Assembly: GCF_003863335.1 (NCBI RefSeq)
Contig: NZ_RRAZ01000001.1
Coordinates: 124,001-188,000, forward strand
Direction: 5' to 3'
Origin: Falsigemmobacter faecalis
Lineage (GTDB): Bacteria > Pseudomonadota > Alphaproteobacteria > Rhodobacterales > Rhodobacteraceae
DNA length: 64,000 nucleotides
The notes under the pieces are model-generated. The model was not told the DNA's origin. It was given only the letters and a program-made list of their open reading frames with translations, and searched no databases. Numbering within the stretch: the stretch's first letter is position 1; every line of letters starts with the position of its first letter. The position numbers and the translations under genes were made by a program. Of the stretch, positions 28,346 through 36,193 are shown piece by piece.

Positions 28346-29173
28346 ATGTTTAAAGCGGCAGACGGCACAAAGACGGGGCGGCTGGGCGGTGCATTTTCAC
28401 TGCTTGAGCGGATTTATCATGCAACGGTGCGCAATGTGCGCAAATCCCATGGCAATGCCATGGTGGGCCTTTTGCTGAATATCTTTCAGACCGTGCTGAT
28501 GGTCGGCGTTTTTTACATCATGTTTGAGCTGTTAAATATGCGCCGCCTGGCGATCCGGGGAGATTTTCTCTTATATGTGATGTCGGGCGTTTTTATGTTC
28601 CTGACCCACACCAAAGCGGTGGGCGCAGTTTCCGGGGCAGAGGGGCCGACCTCTCCCATGATGAAACATGCTCCGATGAACACAGTGATCTCCATTACAT
28701 CGGCGGCACTTTCGTCGCTTTATCTGCAGCTTTTATCGGCGGCGATTGTACTGGGCGGCTATCATGCGGCGGTGCAGCCGATCACCATTCACAATCCTGC
28801 GAAAACTTTAGGCATTTTTCTGCTGGCCTGGGGCTCGGGGGCGGCGATCGGCATGGTGCTGCTGGCGGCCAAGCCCTGGTGGCCGTCGGGGATTATGATG
28901 ATCTCAACTATCTATCAGCGGGTGAATATGATCGCCTCGGGAAAGATGTTTGTCGCCAATATGTTGCCGGGCAGCATGATCGCGCTTTTTGACTGGAATC
29001 CGCTGTTTCACTGCATCGATCAGGCCCGCGGCGCGATGTTTTTGAACTATGATCCGCGTTATACCAACCTGAGTTATCCGGTCATTGTGACGCTTTGCTG
29101 TCTGATGCTGGGGCTGATGCTGGAATTTTACACCCGCCGCCATGCCTCGCTGAGCTGGGGTGCGGGTAAATAA
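28346..29173 (+). CDS. ABC-2 type polysaccharide/polyol-phosphate export permease
   Basis: 275 residues, start chosen at 28346; an ATG at 28342 in another frame overlaps it. Six hydrophobic segments are visible, beginning MVGLLLNIFQTVLMVGVFYIMFELL and including FLLYVMSGVFMFL, LQLLSAAIVLGGYHAAV, LGIFLLAWGSGAAIGMVLLAA and VIVTLCCLMLGLMLEFYTRRH. The pattern is that of KpsM/RkpT-like permeases exporting capsule or O-antigen chains. No ATPase gene lies next to it, which is unusual because the partner is normally adjacent. It is divergent from cysQ and the glycan operon, so a shared function is inferred. An ORF starting further left (28157) overlaps cysQ and is not credible. Confidence 0.78.
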   Translation: MFKAADGTKTGRLGGAFSLLERIYHATVRNVRKSHGNAMVGLLLNIFQTVLMVGVFYIMFELLNMRRLAIRGDFLLYVMSGVFMFLTHTKAVGAVSGAEGPTSPMMKHAPMNTVISITSAALSSLYLQLLSAAIVLGGYHAAVQPITIHNPAKTLGIFLLAWGSGAAIGMVLLAAKPWWPSGIMMISTIYQRVNMIASGKMFVANMLPGSMIALFDWNPLFHCIDQARGAMFLNYDPRYTNLSYPVIVTLCCLMLGLMLEFYTRRHASLSWGAGK

Positions 29174-29238
29174 ATCAGGCAGATGGCAGGCTTTGCGCCC
29201 GCTGAGGGATGTCGCGACAAAATCACAGCGGCGTGACA

Positions 29239-29266
29239 CTTGCAGGGCGATAAGCCCCCCCATATA
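29239..29266 (+). promoter_or_regulatory. sigma-32 (RpoH) type heat-shock promoter of dnaK
   Basis: CTTGCA at 29239-29244, a 13-bp spacer, then CCCCATATA at 29258-29266. This closely matches the heat-shock consensus CTTGAA-N13-15-CCCCATnTA. It lies about 110 bp upstream of the dnaK start. Confidence 0.85.
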
Positions 29267-29374
29267 TACCCGAACGTAAGGGGCCCGGATCACTCCGGAC
29301 CTGTAATCTGGGATTGGCGCCGGATGCCACATGTGAGGGTCCGGCTCCTGCATATCGCCTGAAGAGGAAGCAAT

Positions 29375-31300
29375 ATGGCCAAAGTCATCGGTATCGACCT
29401 CGGCACGACCAACAGCTGCGTCGCCATCATGGACGGCTCGCAGCCCCGTGTGATCGAGAATTCGGAAGGCGCGCGTACCACGCCGTCGATCGTTGCCTTC
29501 ACCGAGAGCGAGCGTCTCGTCGGTCAGCCCGCCAAGCGCCAGGCTGTCACCAACCCGACCAATACCATCTTTGCAGTGAAACGTCTGATCGGCCGTCGTG
29601 CCAATGATCCGGCACTGGCAAAAGACAAGAAAAACATGCCCTATGACATCGTTGACGGTGGCAATGGCGATGCATGGGTTGAGGCCCGCGGTGAGAAATA
29701 CTCGCCCGCGCAGGTCTCGGCTGTCATCCTGCAAAAGATGAAGGAAACCGCTGAGTCCTACCTCGGCGAGACCGTCACCCAGGCTGTCATCACCGTGCCG
29801 GCTTACTTCAACGATGCCCAGCGTCAGGCGACCAAAGATGCCGGCAAAATCGCCGGTCTGGAAGTTCTGCGCATCATCAACGAGCCGACCGCTGCTGCAC
29901 TGGCTTACGGTCTCGACAAAAAAGACAGCAAAACCATCGCGGTCTATGACCTTGGCGGCGGTACCTTCGACATCACCATCCTTGAGATCGATGATGGCCT
30001 GTTCGAAGTGAAATCGACCAACGGCGACACCTTCCTGGGTGGCGAAGACTTCGACATGCGCATCGTCACCTATCTGGCGGACGAGTTCAAAAAAGAGCAT
30101 GGCGTTGATCTGACCCTCGACAAAATGGCTCTGCAGCGTCTGAAAGAAGCCGCTGAGAAAGCCAAAATCGAGCTGTCCTCCTCGCAGCAGACCGAAATCA
30201 ACCAGCCGTTCATCTCGATGGACAAAAACACCGGACAGCCGCTCCACCTGATGGTGAAGCTGACCCGTGCAAAGCTGGAATCGCTGGTCGACGATCTGGT
30301 CAAAGCCTCGCTGAAGCCCTGCATTGCAGCGCTGAAAGATGCCGGCCTGTCGAAAGGCGATATCGATGAGGTTGTCCTCGTCGGTGGTCAGACCCGCATG
30401 CCGAAAGTCATCGAAGCGGTCACCAATTTCTTCGGCAAAGAGCCGAACAAAGGCGTGAACCCGGATGAAGTTGTGGCCATGGGCGCGGCTGTTCAGGCCG
30501 GTGTTCTGCAGGGCGACGTCAAAGACGTGGTGCTGCTCGACGTGACCCCGCTCAGCCTGGGCATTGAGACGCTGGGCGGCGTGTTCACCCGTCTGATCGA
30601 TCGCAACACCACCATCCCGACCAAAAAGTCGCAGGTGTTCTCGACCGCTGAAGACAACCAGAACGCTGTGACCATCCGCTGCTTCCAGGGGGAGCGCGAG
30701 ATGGCGGCTGACAACAAGATGCTGGGCCAGTTCAACCTGGAACAGATCCCGCCGGCTCCGCGCGGTATGCCGCAGATCGAAGTGACCTTTGACATCGACG
30801 CCAACGGCATCGTGTCGGTCTCGGCGAAAGACAAAGGCACCGGCAAAGAGCAGCGGATCACCATCCAGGCCTCGGGCGGTCTGTCGGATGCGGATATCGA
30901 ACAGATGATCCGCGACGCCGAAGCCAATGCCGAAGCCGATAAGGCCCGCAAAGAGCTGGTCGAGGCGAAAAACCAGGGCGAAAGCCTGCTCGATTCGACC
31001 AAAAAGTCGCTGAAAGAGCATGGCGATAAGGTGGATCCGTCGACCGTTGAAGTCATCGAGCTGGCCATGGGCCCGCTGGAAGAGGCTCTGGCGAAAGACG
31101 ATGCCGGTAAGATCAAATCGGCGATCCAGAACCTCACCGAGGCTGCCATGAAGCTCGGCGAAGCGATCTACAAAGCCCAGGCCGATGCCCAGGGCGGCGC
31201 AGATGGCGACGACGAAGGCCCCGCACGCGGACGTGACAGCGATGAAGACATCGTTGATGCCGATTTCGAAGATCTCGGCGAAGACCGCAAGCGTCGCTGA
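29375..31300 (+). CDS. dnaK: molecular chaperone DnaK (Hsp70)
   Basis: ATP-dependent folding chaperone of 641 residues. [36 protein letters not shown] opens the ATPase domain, [17 protein letters not shown] lies near 168, [16 protein letters not shown] near 190 and [13 protein letters not shown] near 333. The substrate-binding domain starts at [16 protein letters not shown] (about 385), followed by a helical lid and a tail ending in [23 protein letters not shown] supplies the ribosome site. A heat-shock promoter precedes it and a hairpin separates it from dnaJ, which follows 72 bp later. Codons here are strongly biased, as expected of a highly expressed gene. Confidence 0.99.
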   Translation: MAKVIGIDLGTTNSCVAIMDGSQPRVIENSEGARTTPSIVAFTESERLVGQPAKRQAVTNPTNTIFAVKRLIGRRANDPALAKDKKNMPYDIVDGGNGDAWVEARGEKYSPAQVSAVILQKMKETAESYLGETVTQAVITVPAYFNDAQRQATKDAGKIAGLEVLRIINEPTAAALAYGLDKKDSKTIAVYDLGGGTFDITILEIDDGLFEVKSTNGDTFLGGEDFDMRIVTYLADEFKKEHGVDLTLDKMALQRLKEAAEKAKIELSSSQQTEINQPFISMDKNTGQPLHLMVKLTRAKLESLVDDLVKASLKPCIAALKDAGLSKGDIDEVVLVGGQTRMPKVIEAVTNFFGKEPNKGVNPDEVVAMGAAVQAGVLQGDVKDVVLLDVTPLSLGIETLGGVFTRLIDRNTTIPTKKSQVFSTAEDNQNAVTIRCFQGEREMAADNKMLGQFNLEQIPPAPRGMPQIEVTFDIDANGIVSVSAKDKGTGKEQRITIQASGGLSDADIEQMIRDAEANAEADKARKELVEAKNQGESLLDSTKKSLKEHGDKVDPSTVEVIELAMGPLEEALAKDDAGKIKSAIQNLTEAAMKLGEAIYKAQADAQGGADGDDEGPARGRDSDEDIVDADFEDLGEDRKRR

Positions 31301-31318
31301 CAGCACAAAGCGAAGCGG

Positions 31319-31343
31319 GGGCGGTCCTGAAGAAGGACCGCCC
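31319..31343 (+). terminator. hairpin between dnaK and dnaJ (attenuating terminator)
   Basis: A perfect 10-bp stem GGGCGGTCCT / AGGACCGCCC with a 5-base loop, followed by the T-rich TTTGCCTTTGCTT. It lies 18 bp after the dnaK stop and 29 bp before dnaJ, so it can lower dnaJ expression relative to dnaK. Confidence 0.75.
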
Positions 31344-31372
31344 TTTGCCTTTGCTTCGATACGGGGAACGGA

Positions 31373-32524
31373 ATGGCAAAACGTGACTTCTATGAGGTGC
31401 TTGGCACTGCTAAGGGCGCCTCGGCCGAAGAAATCAAAAAGGCCTATCGCACCAAGGCGAAAGAGCTGCACCCCGACCGCAACCGTGACAATCCGGATGC
31501 AGAGGCGCAGTTCAAAGAGGTCAATGAGGCCTATGAAACCCTGAAGGATGAGCAGAAGAAAGCGGCCTATGACCGCTTTGGACATGCGGCCTTTGAAGGG
31601 GGCATGGGCGGCGGTCGCGGCGGCTTTGGCGGCGGCGGCGGCGGTGACTTCTCCTCGGCCTTCTCGGATGTCTTTGAAGATCTTTTCGGGGATTTCATGG
31701 GCGGCCGCGGTGGCGGTGGCGGCGGTGGTCGCAGCCGGGCACGGCGTGGATCGGACCTGCGCTACAATCTGCGCGTGACGCTGGAGGAGGCCTTTCACGG
31801 CGTCCAGAAGGCGATCAACGTGCCGACGGCGGTGAATTGTGACGTCTGTCATGGCTCAGGCGGGGAAAACGGCTCAGAGCCGGTGACCTGTCCGACCTGT
31901 CAGGGCATGGGCAAAGTCCGCGCACAGCAGGGCTTTTTCACGGTTGAGCGCACCTGCCCGACCTGCTCGGGTGCCGGTCAGACGATCAAGAACCCCTGCC
32001 GCGCCTGTGGCGGTGCCGGTCGCGTTGAAAAAGAGCGCAATCTTTCGGTCAATATCCCGGCCGGGGTTGAGACCGGGACCCGCATTCGCCTGACCGGCGA
32101 GGGCGAGGCCGGGATGCTTGGCGGCCCGACGGGTGATCTTTATATCTTCATCGAAGTGCGCGATCACCAGATCTTCCAGCGCGATGGCGTGAACCTTTAC
32201 TGCCGCGTGCCGGTCTCGATCACCACTGCCGCCCTTGGCGGTGAGGTTGAGGTGCCGACGATTGATGGTGGCAAAGCCCGCGTCAAAGTGCCTTCGGGCA
32301 GCCAGACCGGCAAGCAGATGCGCCTGCGCAGCAAGGGCATGCCCGCCCTGCGCGGCGGCGGCAGCGGGGATATGCTGATTGAGCTGGCGGTTGAGACCCC
32401 GGTGAATCTCTCAGCCCGTCAGCGCGAGCTGCTGGAAGAGTTTGAGCGCCTGGCCGAGGATAACAACCCGGAAGGCAACAGCTTCTTTTCCAAGGTGAAA
32501 AGCTTCTGGGATAAGAAAAACTGA
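31373..32524 (+). CDS. dnaJ: co-chaperone DnaJ (Hsp40)
   Basis: Stimulates DnaK ATPase and delivers substrates. 383 residues. The J domain has the HPD motif in [10 protein letters not shown] (about 32-36), followed by a Gly/Phe-rich linker (residues about 75-125, with long Gly runs). Four CxxCxGxG zinc repeats start at [25 protein letters not shown] and CRACGGAG (about 147-205), then the C-terminal substrate domain. Full-length type I DnaJ. GGGGAACGGA precedes the ATG. A terminator follows. Confidence 0.98.
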   Translation: MAKRDFYEVLGTAKGASAEEIKKAYRTKAKELHPDRNRDNPDAEAQFKEVNEAYETLKDEQKKAAYDRFGHAAFEGGMGGGRGGFGGGGGGDFSSAFSDVFEDLFGDFMGGRGGGGGGGRSRARRGSDLRYNLRVTLEEAFHGVQKAINVPTAVNCDVCHGSGGENGSEPVTCPTCQGMGKVRAQQGFFTVERTCPTCSGAGQTIKNPCRACGGAGRVEKERNLSVNIPAGVETGTRIRLTGEGEAGMLGGPTGDLYIFIEVRDHQIFQRDGVNLYCRVPVSITTAALGGEVEVPTIDGGKARVKVPSGSQTGKQMRLRSKGMPALRGGGSGDMLIELAVETPVNLSARQRELLEEFERLAEDNNPEGNSFFSKVKSFWDKKN

Positions 32525-32526
32525 TC

Positions 32527-32556
32527 AAAGGGGCGCCTTCGGGCGCCCTTTCTTTG
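32527..32556 (+). terminator. rho-independent terminator of dnaJ
   Basis: GGGCGCC-TTCG-GGCGCCC, closed by a UUCG tetraloop and extended by A-T/G-U pairs, then TTTCTTT. It begins 3 bp after the dnaJ stop. Confidence 0.88.
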
Positions 32557-32621
32557 ACCGGGCCCGGCTGTCGGGAGAGTATGTTAAGCGCATTTTAACC
32601 CTGAGCCGCCAGACTGCGGGG

Positions 32622-33374
32622 ATGACCCGGGGCTTTTCGGATATCTCACCCACATTTTTTGACGCAGAGGCTGAACCGGTGGCGCTGGCCCCCGGGCCTG
32701 TGCCCTCCTATATCCGCGATCATCGCAAGCGGCTGCGGGCCCGCTTTATGCAGGGCGGGGCGGCCGCCATGCCGGATTATGAACTTCTGGAGCTGGTGCT
32801 TTTCGCCGCTCTGCCCCGGCAGGACGTGAAGCCACTGGCGCATAAGCTTCTGGAAATATTCGGGGACTTCAACGCCGTTCTGGCGGCCCCCCTGCCACGT
32901 CTGCTGGCGCTTGCCGGGGTGGGCGAGGCCGTCGCCTGCCATCTGAAGGTCACCGAAGCGGCAGCCGCCCGTATGATGCGGGCGCGGGTGCTGAACCGCC
33001 CGGTCCTCACTGGCTGGGCGGCGCTGCTGGACTACTGCCACACCGCCATGGCGCACCGCAGCATTGAGCAGTTCCGCGTGCTTTATCTCGACCGCAAGAA
33101 CGTGCTGATCGCGGATGAGGAACAGGCGCGCGGCACCGTCGATCACGTTCCGGTCTATCCGCGTGAGGTGGTGAAGCGGGCGCTTGAACTCGATGCCAGC
33201 GCCTTCATTCTGGTCCACAATCACCCGTCCGGCGATCCCACCCCCTCAGACGCAGATATCGCCATGACCCTGAAGGTCGGGGATGCGGCGCAGGCACTTG
33301 GCCTTGTGCTGCATGATCATCTGATCATCGGTCGCGAAAGGGAGGTGAGTTTCCGGGCCAGCGGCTGGCTTTAG
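32622..33374 (+). CDS. radC: RadC-family (JAB1/MPN-type) protein
   Basis: 250 residues. An N-terminal helix-hairpin-helix-like region (DYELLELVLFAALPRQDVKPLAHKLLEIFG and LPRLLALAGVGEAVACHLK) is followed by the RadC domain with the metalloprotease-like motif FILVHNHPSGDPTPSD (near 198-213) and LGLVLHDHLIIG. Despite its name, the family's role in DNA repair is uncertain. The ATG lies 98 bp after the dnaJ stop, past its terminator, so it probably has its own promoter. It converges on the YkuD gene. Confidence 0.92.
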   Translation: MTRGFSDISPTFFDAEAEPVALAPGPVPSYIRDHRKRLRARFMQGGAAAMPDYELLELVLFAALPRQDVKPLAHKLLEIFGDFNAVLAAPLPRLLALAGVGEAVACHLKVTEAAAARMMRARVLNRPVLTGWAALLDYCHTAMAHRSIEQFRVLYLDRKNVLIADEEQARGTVDHVPVYPREVVKRALELDASAFILVHNHPSGDPTPSDADIAMTLKVGDAAQALGLVLHDHLIIGREREVSFRASGWL

Positions 33375-33390
33375 CCCCCGGCCCGAAGGA

Positions 33391-33972
33391 TCACAGGAAG
33401 CGCACCTGGGTGCCGACCTGAACCAGCTCAAAGAGTTCTTCGACGTTGGGGTTGAACAACCCCACACATCCGGACGAGGCCGGACGACCGATTTTATCCA
33501 GATTGTCGATGCCGTGGATACGGTAATATTGCCAGCCAAGGTTCAGTGCGCGAGAGCCCATCGGGTTCTCCGGCCCGGGCGGGACGCTTGCCGGCAGGGT
33601 CGGGTCTGCGGCCCGCATCGTGGGCGTCGGAACCCAGGTCGGGTTCCGGCGCTTCAGCACGATCTCGGTATAGCCGAGCTGCGTGTGCTCCTCATCCCGG
33701 GGAACGGAGGAGGGATAAACCAGATAGGTCTGCTCATCCTCCGACCAGAAGTGCAGCACCCGCGAGGTCAGATCACACAGGATCGCACCCTTGCGCAGAT
33801 GCTGAAAGTGGTCCTGCCAGCGCTGTGCGCTGAAGCCGGCGACATTGTGATGATGCCCCTGGGTCGGCTGCACCATGGTCACCTGTGCGCGCAGAAGGCC
33901 GGGGGCCGCAAGGCCCGCAGCGGCAAATGCGCCATAGCCCAGCAGGCGGCGGCGGTTGAAGCTCTGTGCCAT
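33391..33972 (-). CDS. L,D-transpeptidase (YkuD domain) with atypical active site
   Basis: 193 residues from the ATG at 33972; an ATG at 33999 would overlap the upstream gene and spoil the signal. The N-terminus MAQSFNRRRLLGYGAFAAAGLAAPGLLRAQ is a likely twin-arginine signal peptide, so the protein is periplasmic. The YkuD domain spans about 60-190, with WQYYRIHGIDNLDKIGRPAS then SSGCVGLF. The catalytic Cys and the upstream His are present, but the usual Arg after the Cys (GCxR) is Gly here. It would form 3-3 peptidoglycan links or anchor proteins if active. The gene starts 13 bp after the CAP-domain gene. Confidence 0.85.
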   Translation of the reverse strand: MAQSFNRRRLLGYGAFAAAGLAAPGLLRAQVTMVQPTQGHHHNVAGFSAQRWQDHFQHLRKGAILCDLTSRVLHFWSEDEQTYLVYPSSVPRDEEHTQLGYTEIVLKRRNPTWVPTPTMRAADPTLPASVPPGPENPMGSRALNLGWQYYRIHGIDNLDKIGRPASSGCVGLFNPNVEELFELVQVGTQVRFL

Positions 33973-33985
33973 CTCTTGTTCCGTT

Positions 33986-34549
33986 TTACTGACCCACATT
34001 CAGGGTCCACCAGAGTTTCATATCCGGGTCCTGAAAGGCCCCGATGCCCAGGCGGGTCGCGCGCGGGTCAAGCAGGATTGCGCGCAACTCGGGCTTTGCG
34101 GCCCAGGTTGCGATGGCCTGCACCTCGCTTTGGTAGGTCTCAGAGACCATCTCACCGAGGAAGCCGCCCTGAAAACCGGCCTGACTTGCCCGGTGGATCG
34201 GCGACGAGCCGTCCTCACCAAAGGCCCAGGCGCGTTTTTGCCGCGACATCGAAGCCGAGTGGCGCTCTGCCGCGCTGTTAAGCGATCCGTCGAGCGCCAG
34301 CGGCCCCAGACCTGCCGAACTGCGGGTGTTGTTGACGGTGTCCAGCGCACGTGCGCGCACCGCATCGATATTCTTCGGGGTGACAGCATAGTTGCTGCGG
34401 GCGGCCGCCCCGTCTTTGGTAAGGCGCGGCGCAGAGGTCGACGTCATATCAGCGCAGCCCGCAAGCAGCAGGGCCAGACCCAGAAGAAGGCCCGTGCGGT
34501 GCAGCGCCGGGGTGGCGGGGGGAAGACGTTCGGCGAGAGGGCTCATCAT
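33986..34549 (-). CDS. CAP-domain (SCP-like) lipoprotein
   Basis: 187 residues starting at the first of two adjacent ATG codons (34549), with AGGAA 7 bases upstream. A lipoprotein signal ends in LLLGLALLLAGCADM (lipobox LAGC), so it is probably attached to a membrane. The CAP/cysteine-rich-secretory domain follows: VNNTRSSAGLGPLALDGSLNSAAERHSASM and, near the end, LDPRATRLGIGAFQDPDMKLWWTLNVG, the conserved closing strand. Bacterial CAP proteins are of largely unknown function. It is likely co-transcribed with the YkuD gene, which suggests a cell-envelope role. Confidence 0.83.
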   Translation of the reverse strand: MMSPLAERLPPATPALHRTGLLLGLALLLAGCADMTSTSAPRLTKDGAAARSNYAVTPKNIDAVRARALDTVNNTRSSAGLGPLALDGSLNSAAERHSASMSRQKRAWAFGEDGSSPIHRASQAGFQGGFLGEMVSETYQSEVQAIATWAAKPELRAILLDPRATRLGIGAFQDPDMKLWWTLNVGQ

Positions 34550-34934
34550 GCGATATTCCTGAAATCCGGCCGCACCTGGCCTGAGTAAGGGGCGTTTGGC
34601 AAGTGCTGCGGGCAAAATTTCGCGTGAGGCAGCTGTGAGACGCGCTGTATTGGTGTGGAGAAGCGTGCCAGTTTCCGCGCTGACTTGCGAGGGCGGGGCC
34701 GCTGTCCTTTGCGGAGGCGCTGTTGCTGTTACACAGCCCGGCCATGGGCCAGACCGCCCCTGCGCCCCCTCGCGGGTTATGCAGCACGAACGGTCATCGC
34801 TGTTCTTTCTCCTGCGATAGGGTTGAGGACTGAGCAGTCGAGCGCCACTGGTCCGGGAAGGATTGCGAAGGGCACGGACCTGGAGCTTTTCCACCTGCCT
34901 GTCGAAGTCCCTGGCCATGAGACGCTGGCCGGGC
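34550..34934. other. gene-free stretch upstream of the CAP gene
   Basis: No credible gene was found in these 385 bp. A short minus-strand peptide beginning MARDFDRQVEKLQVRAL (from 34918) looks as if it could be part of an old mobile gene, but the reading frame soon loses any family character. This is the left edge of a 4.8 kb degenerate region. Confidence 0.4.
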
Positions 34935-35139
34935 TGTTTAGGTGTTCAGTCCCGGCATCTGGTGGATCGGATCGAGGATGAATTTTTCCGGCTCTGAAGT
35001 CCGGATTTTGCAGATGTATTCATAAGGCGTGAGGCCGTTGAGGGTCTTCAGCCTGCGGGCGTAGTTATAGGCAGCCATATGGTCGCCAAGGTGCGCCCTG
35101 AGCTGCTGATGATCCTGATAGTGGAAGCGTTTGACGTTC

Positions 35140-35178
35140 AGCAGGAAAACGATCCCCCGGATCGTTTTCTGATCTGCT
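35140..35178 (-). repeat. class I palindromic insert (copy I-3)
   Basis: Inner stem GAAAACGATCC / GGATCGTTTTC around a GGG loop; outer stem AGCAG / CTGCT with a small bulge. It splits the transposase between MNRTIKD and VKRFHY. The insertion is about 50 bp in all. Confidence 0.75.
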
Positions 35179-35239
35179 TCACCGTCTTTGATCGTTCGGT
35201 TCATCCGCTCGACCTGACCGTTTGTCGGGAAAACCAATC

Positions 35240-35278
35240 GCAGGGTATTTGATCCCCCGGATCAAATGCTTGCCCTGC
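35240..35278 (-). repeat. class I palindromic insert (copy I-2)
   Basis: Inner stem ATTTGATCC / GGATCAAAT around GGG; outer stem GCAGGG / CCCTGC. Flanks read GGTATGAG on one side and GCGATTGG on the other, as in copy I-1. It splits the transposase between NHPW and NGQVER; an extra 35 bp beside it (about 35280-35312) resembles a partial second copy. Confidence 0.75.
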
Positions 35279-35438
35279 TCATACCCGGACTGTTTTCTGA
35301 TCCTCCAAACTCCAGGGGTGGTTGGGCTTCGTCAGCCGGTGTTCAATGCCATGCGCGTCACAGATCATGTCGAAGCGCATGGGGCGGAACCAGACCTGAT
35401 TTCTGTTGCGCGGCTGATCTGCGAACCGGATGCCCTTC

Positions 35439-35472
35439 GCCATTGGGCTTGAACCAATGGCGCCTCAATGGC
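35439..35472 (-). repeat. class II palindromic insert (copy II-4)
   Basis: Stem GCCATTGaGGC / GCCcCAATGGC around the conserved loop GCCATTGGTTCAA (minus strand). It splits TILTD from GIRFAD of the transposase. Confidence 0.75.
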
Positions 35473-35628
35473 TCAGTCAGTGAGGATGGTGTGGATCCGA
35501 TAAGGCACCACCTGCAGGAGATATTCGAGGAACTCCCAGGCGGTTTTCCGATCGGCTTTGTCGACCAGTTGGGTCAACGCGAACCTGCTGGTTCTGTCAA
35601 TGCCCACAAAGAGATACAGCCAAGCGTC

Positions 35629-35661
35629 GGGCAAACGATCCCCCGGATCGTTGGCTGACCC
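35629..35661 (-). repeat. class I palindromic insert (copy I-1)
   Basis: Inner stem AACGATCC / GGATCGTT around GGG, outer GGG / CCC. Outer flanks GGTATGAG and CGCTTGG resemble copy I-2. It replaces about two codons between QTAE and LYLFVG with some 50 bp. Confidence 0.75.
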
Positions 35662-36038
35662 TCCTCATACCTCCGCCGTCTGCACCTCGGCTATATCGAG
35701 GTGGAAGAACCCGATCGGGGTGCGCTTAAACTGCTGCCGCTTGGGCTTATCGCCGCTGATATCCTCCAGCTTTGAGATCCCGTGGCGCTGTAAACACCGA
35801 TGAAGAGCCGATCTGCTCAGATGCGGGATGCCGGGCTGGAGGGCATAGAGATAATCGTCCAGGGGAAGCAGAGTGTGGCGCCGGAAGGCCACGACAATAG
35901 CCTCTTCTCCCTCGGTCAGAACGGTCGAACGGGGCTCCTTTGGCCCCGTCTTCTGAACTTCAACGGAGGATCGCTTACGCCATTTGGCGACCGTCTTCGG
36001 ATTGATCCCGAGTTCCCGGCTCAGCTCCGCGAGCACTC

Positions 36039-36071
36039 AAGCCTGCCTTTGAACCAATGGCAGGCAGGCTT
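36039..36071 (-). repeat. class II palindromic insert (copy II-3)
   Basis: Stem AAGCCTGCC / GGCAGGCTT, loop containing GCCATTGGTTCAAA (minus strand). It lies just before LAELSREL of the transposase. Confidence 0.75.
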
Positions 36072-36088
36072 TCGTCTTGCGATCATTC

Positions 36089-36121
36089 GGGCCTGCCGTT
36101 GATCCGATGGCGGGCAAGCCC
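36089..36121 (-). repeat. class II palindromic insert (copy II-2)
   Basis: Stem GGGCTTGCC / GGCAGGCCC (one G-U pair), loop CGCCATCGGATCAAC (minus strand). It lies just after HAVQAAI of the transposase. Confidence 0.75.
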
Positions 36122-36150
36122 TCATTATTGCTGCTTGGACAGCGTGCCCT

Positions 36151-36193
36151 CGCCACGATCGAACCAGTGGCGTGCCATGGCTCGATCGTGGCG
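36151..36193 (-). repeat. class II palindromic insert (copy II-1)
   Basis: Perfect 12-bp stem CGCCACGATCGA / TCGATCGTGGCG with a 19-base loop containing GCCACTGGT. It lies after MGQIRHRSAT of the transposase; the left arm of the stem is transposase coding sequence. Confidence 0.75.

Noticed and set aside
29174-31852. A 982-residue minus-strand open frame antisense to dnaK and dnaJ
   Set aside because: It is a mirror of the codon-biased chaperone genes; dnaK and dnaJ on the plus strand are unmistakable.
35140-36193. The palindromic inserts as a CRISPR array
   Set aside because: Spacing is irregular, the repeats differ in their arms, and the DNA between them is transposase coding sequence rather than unique spacers.
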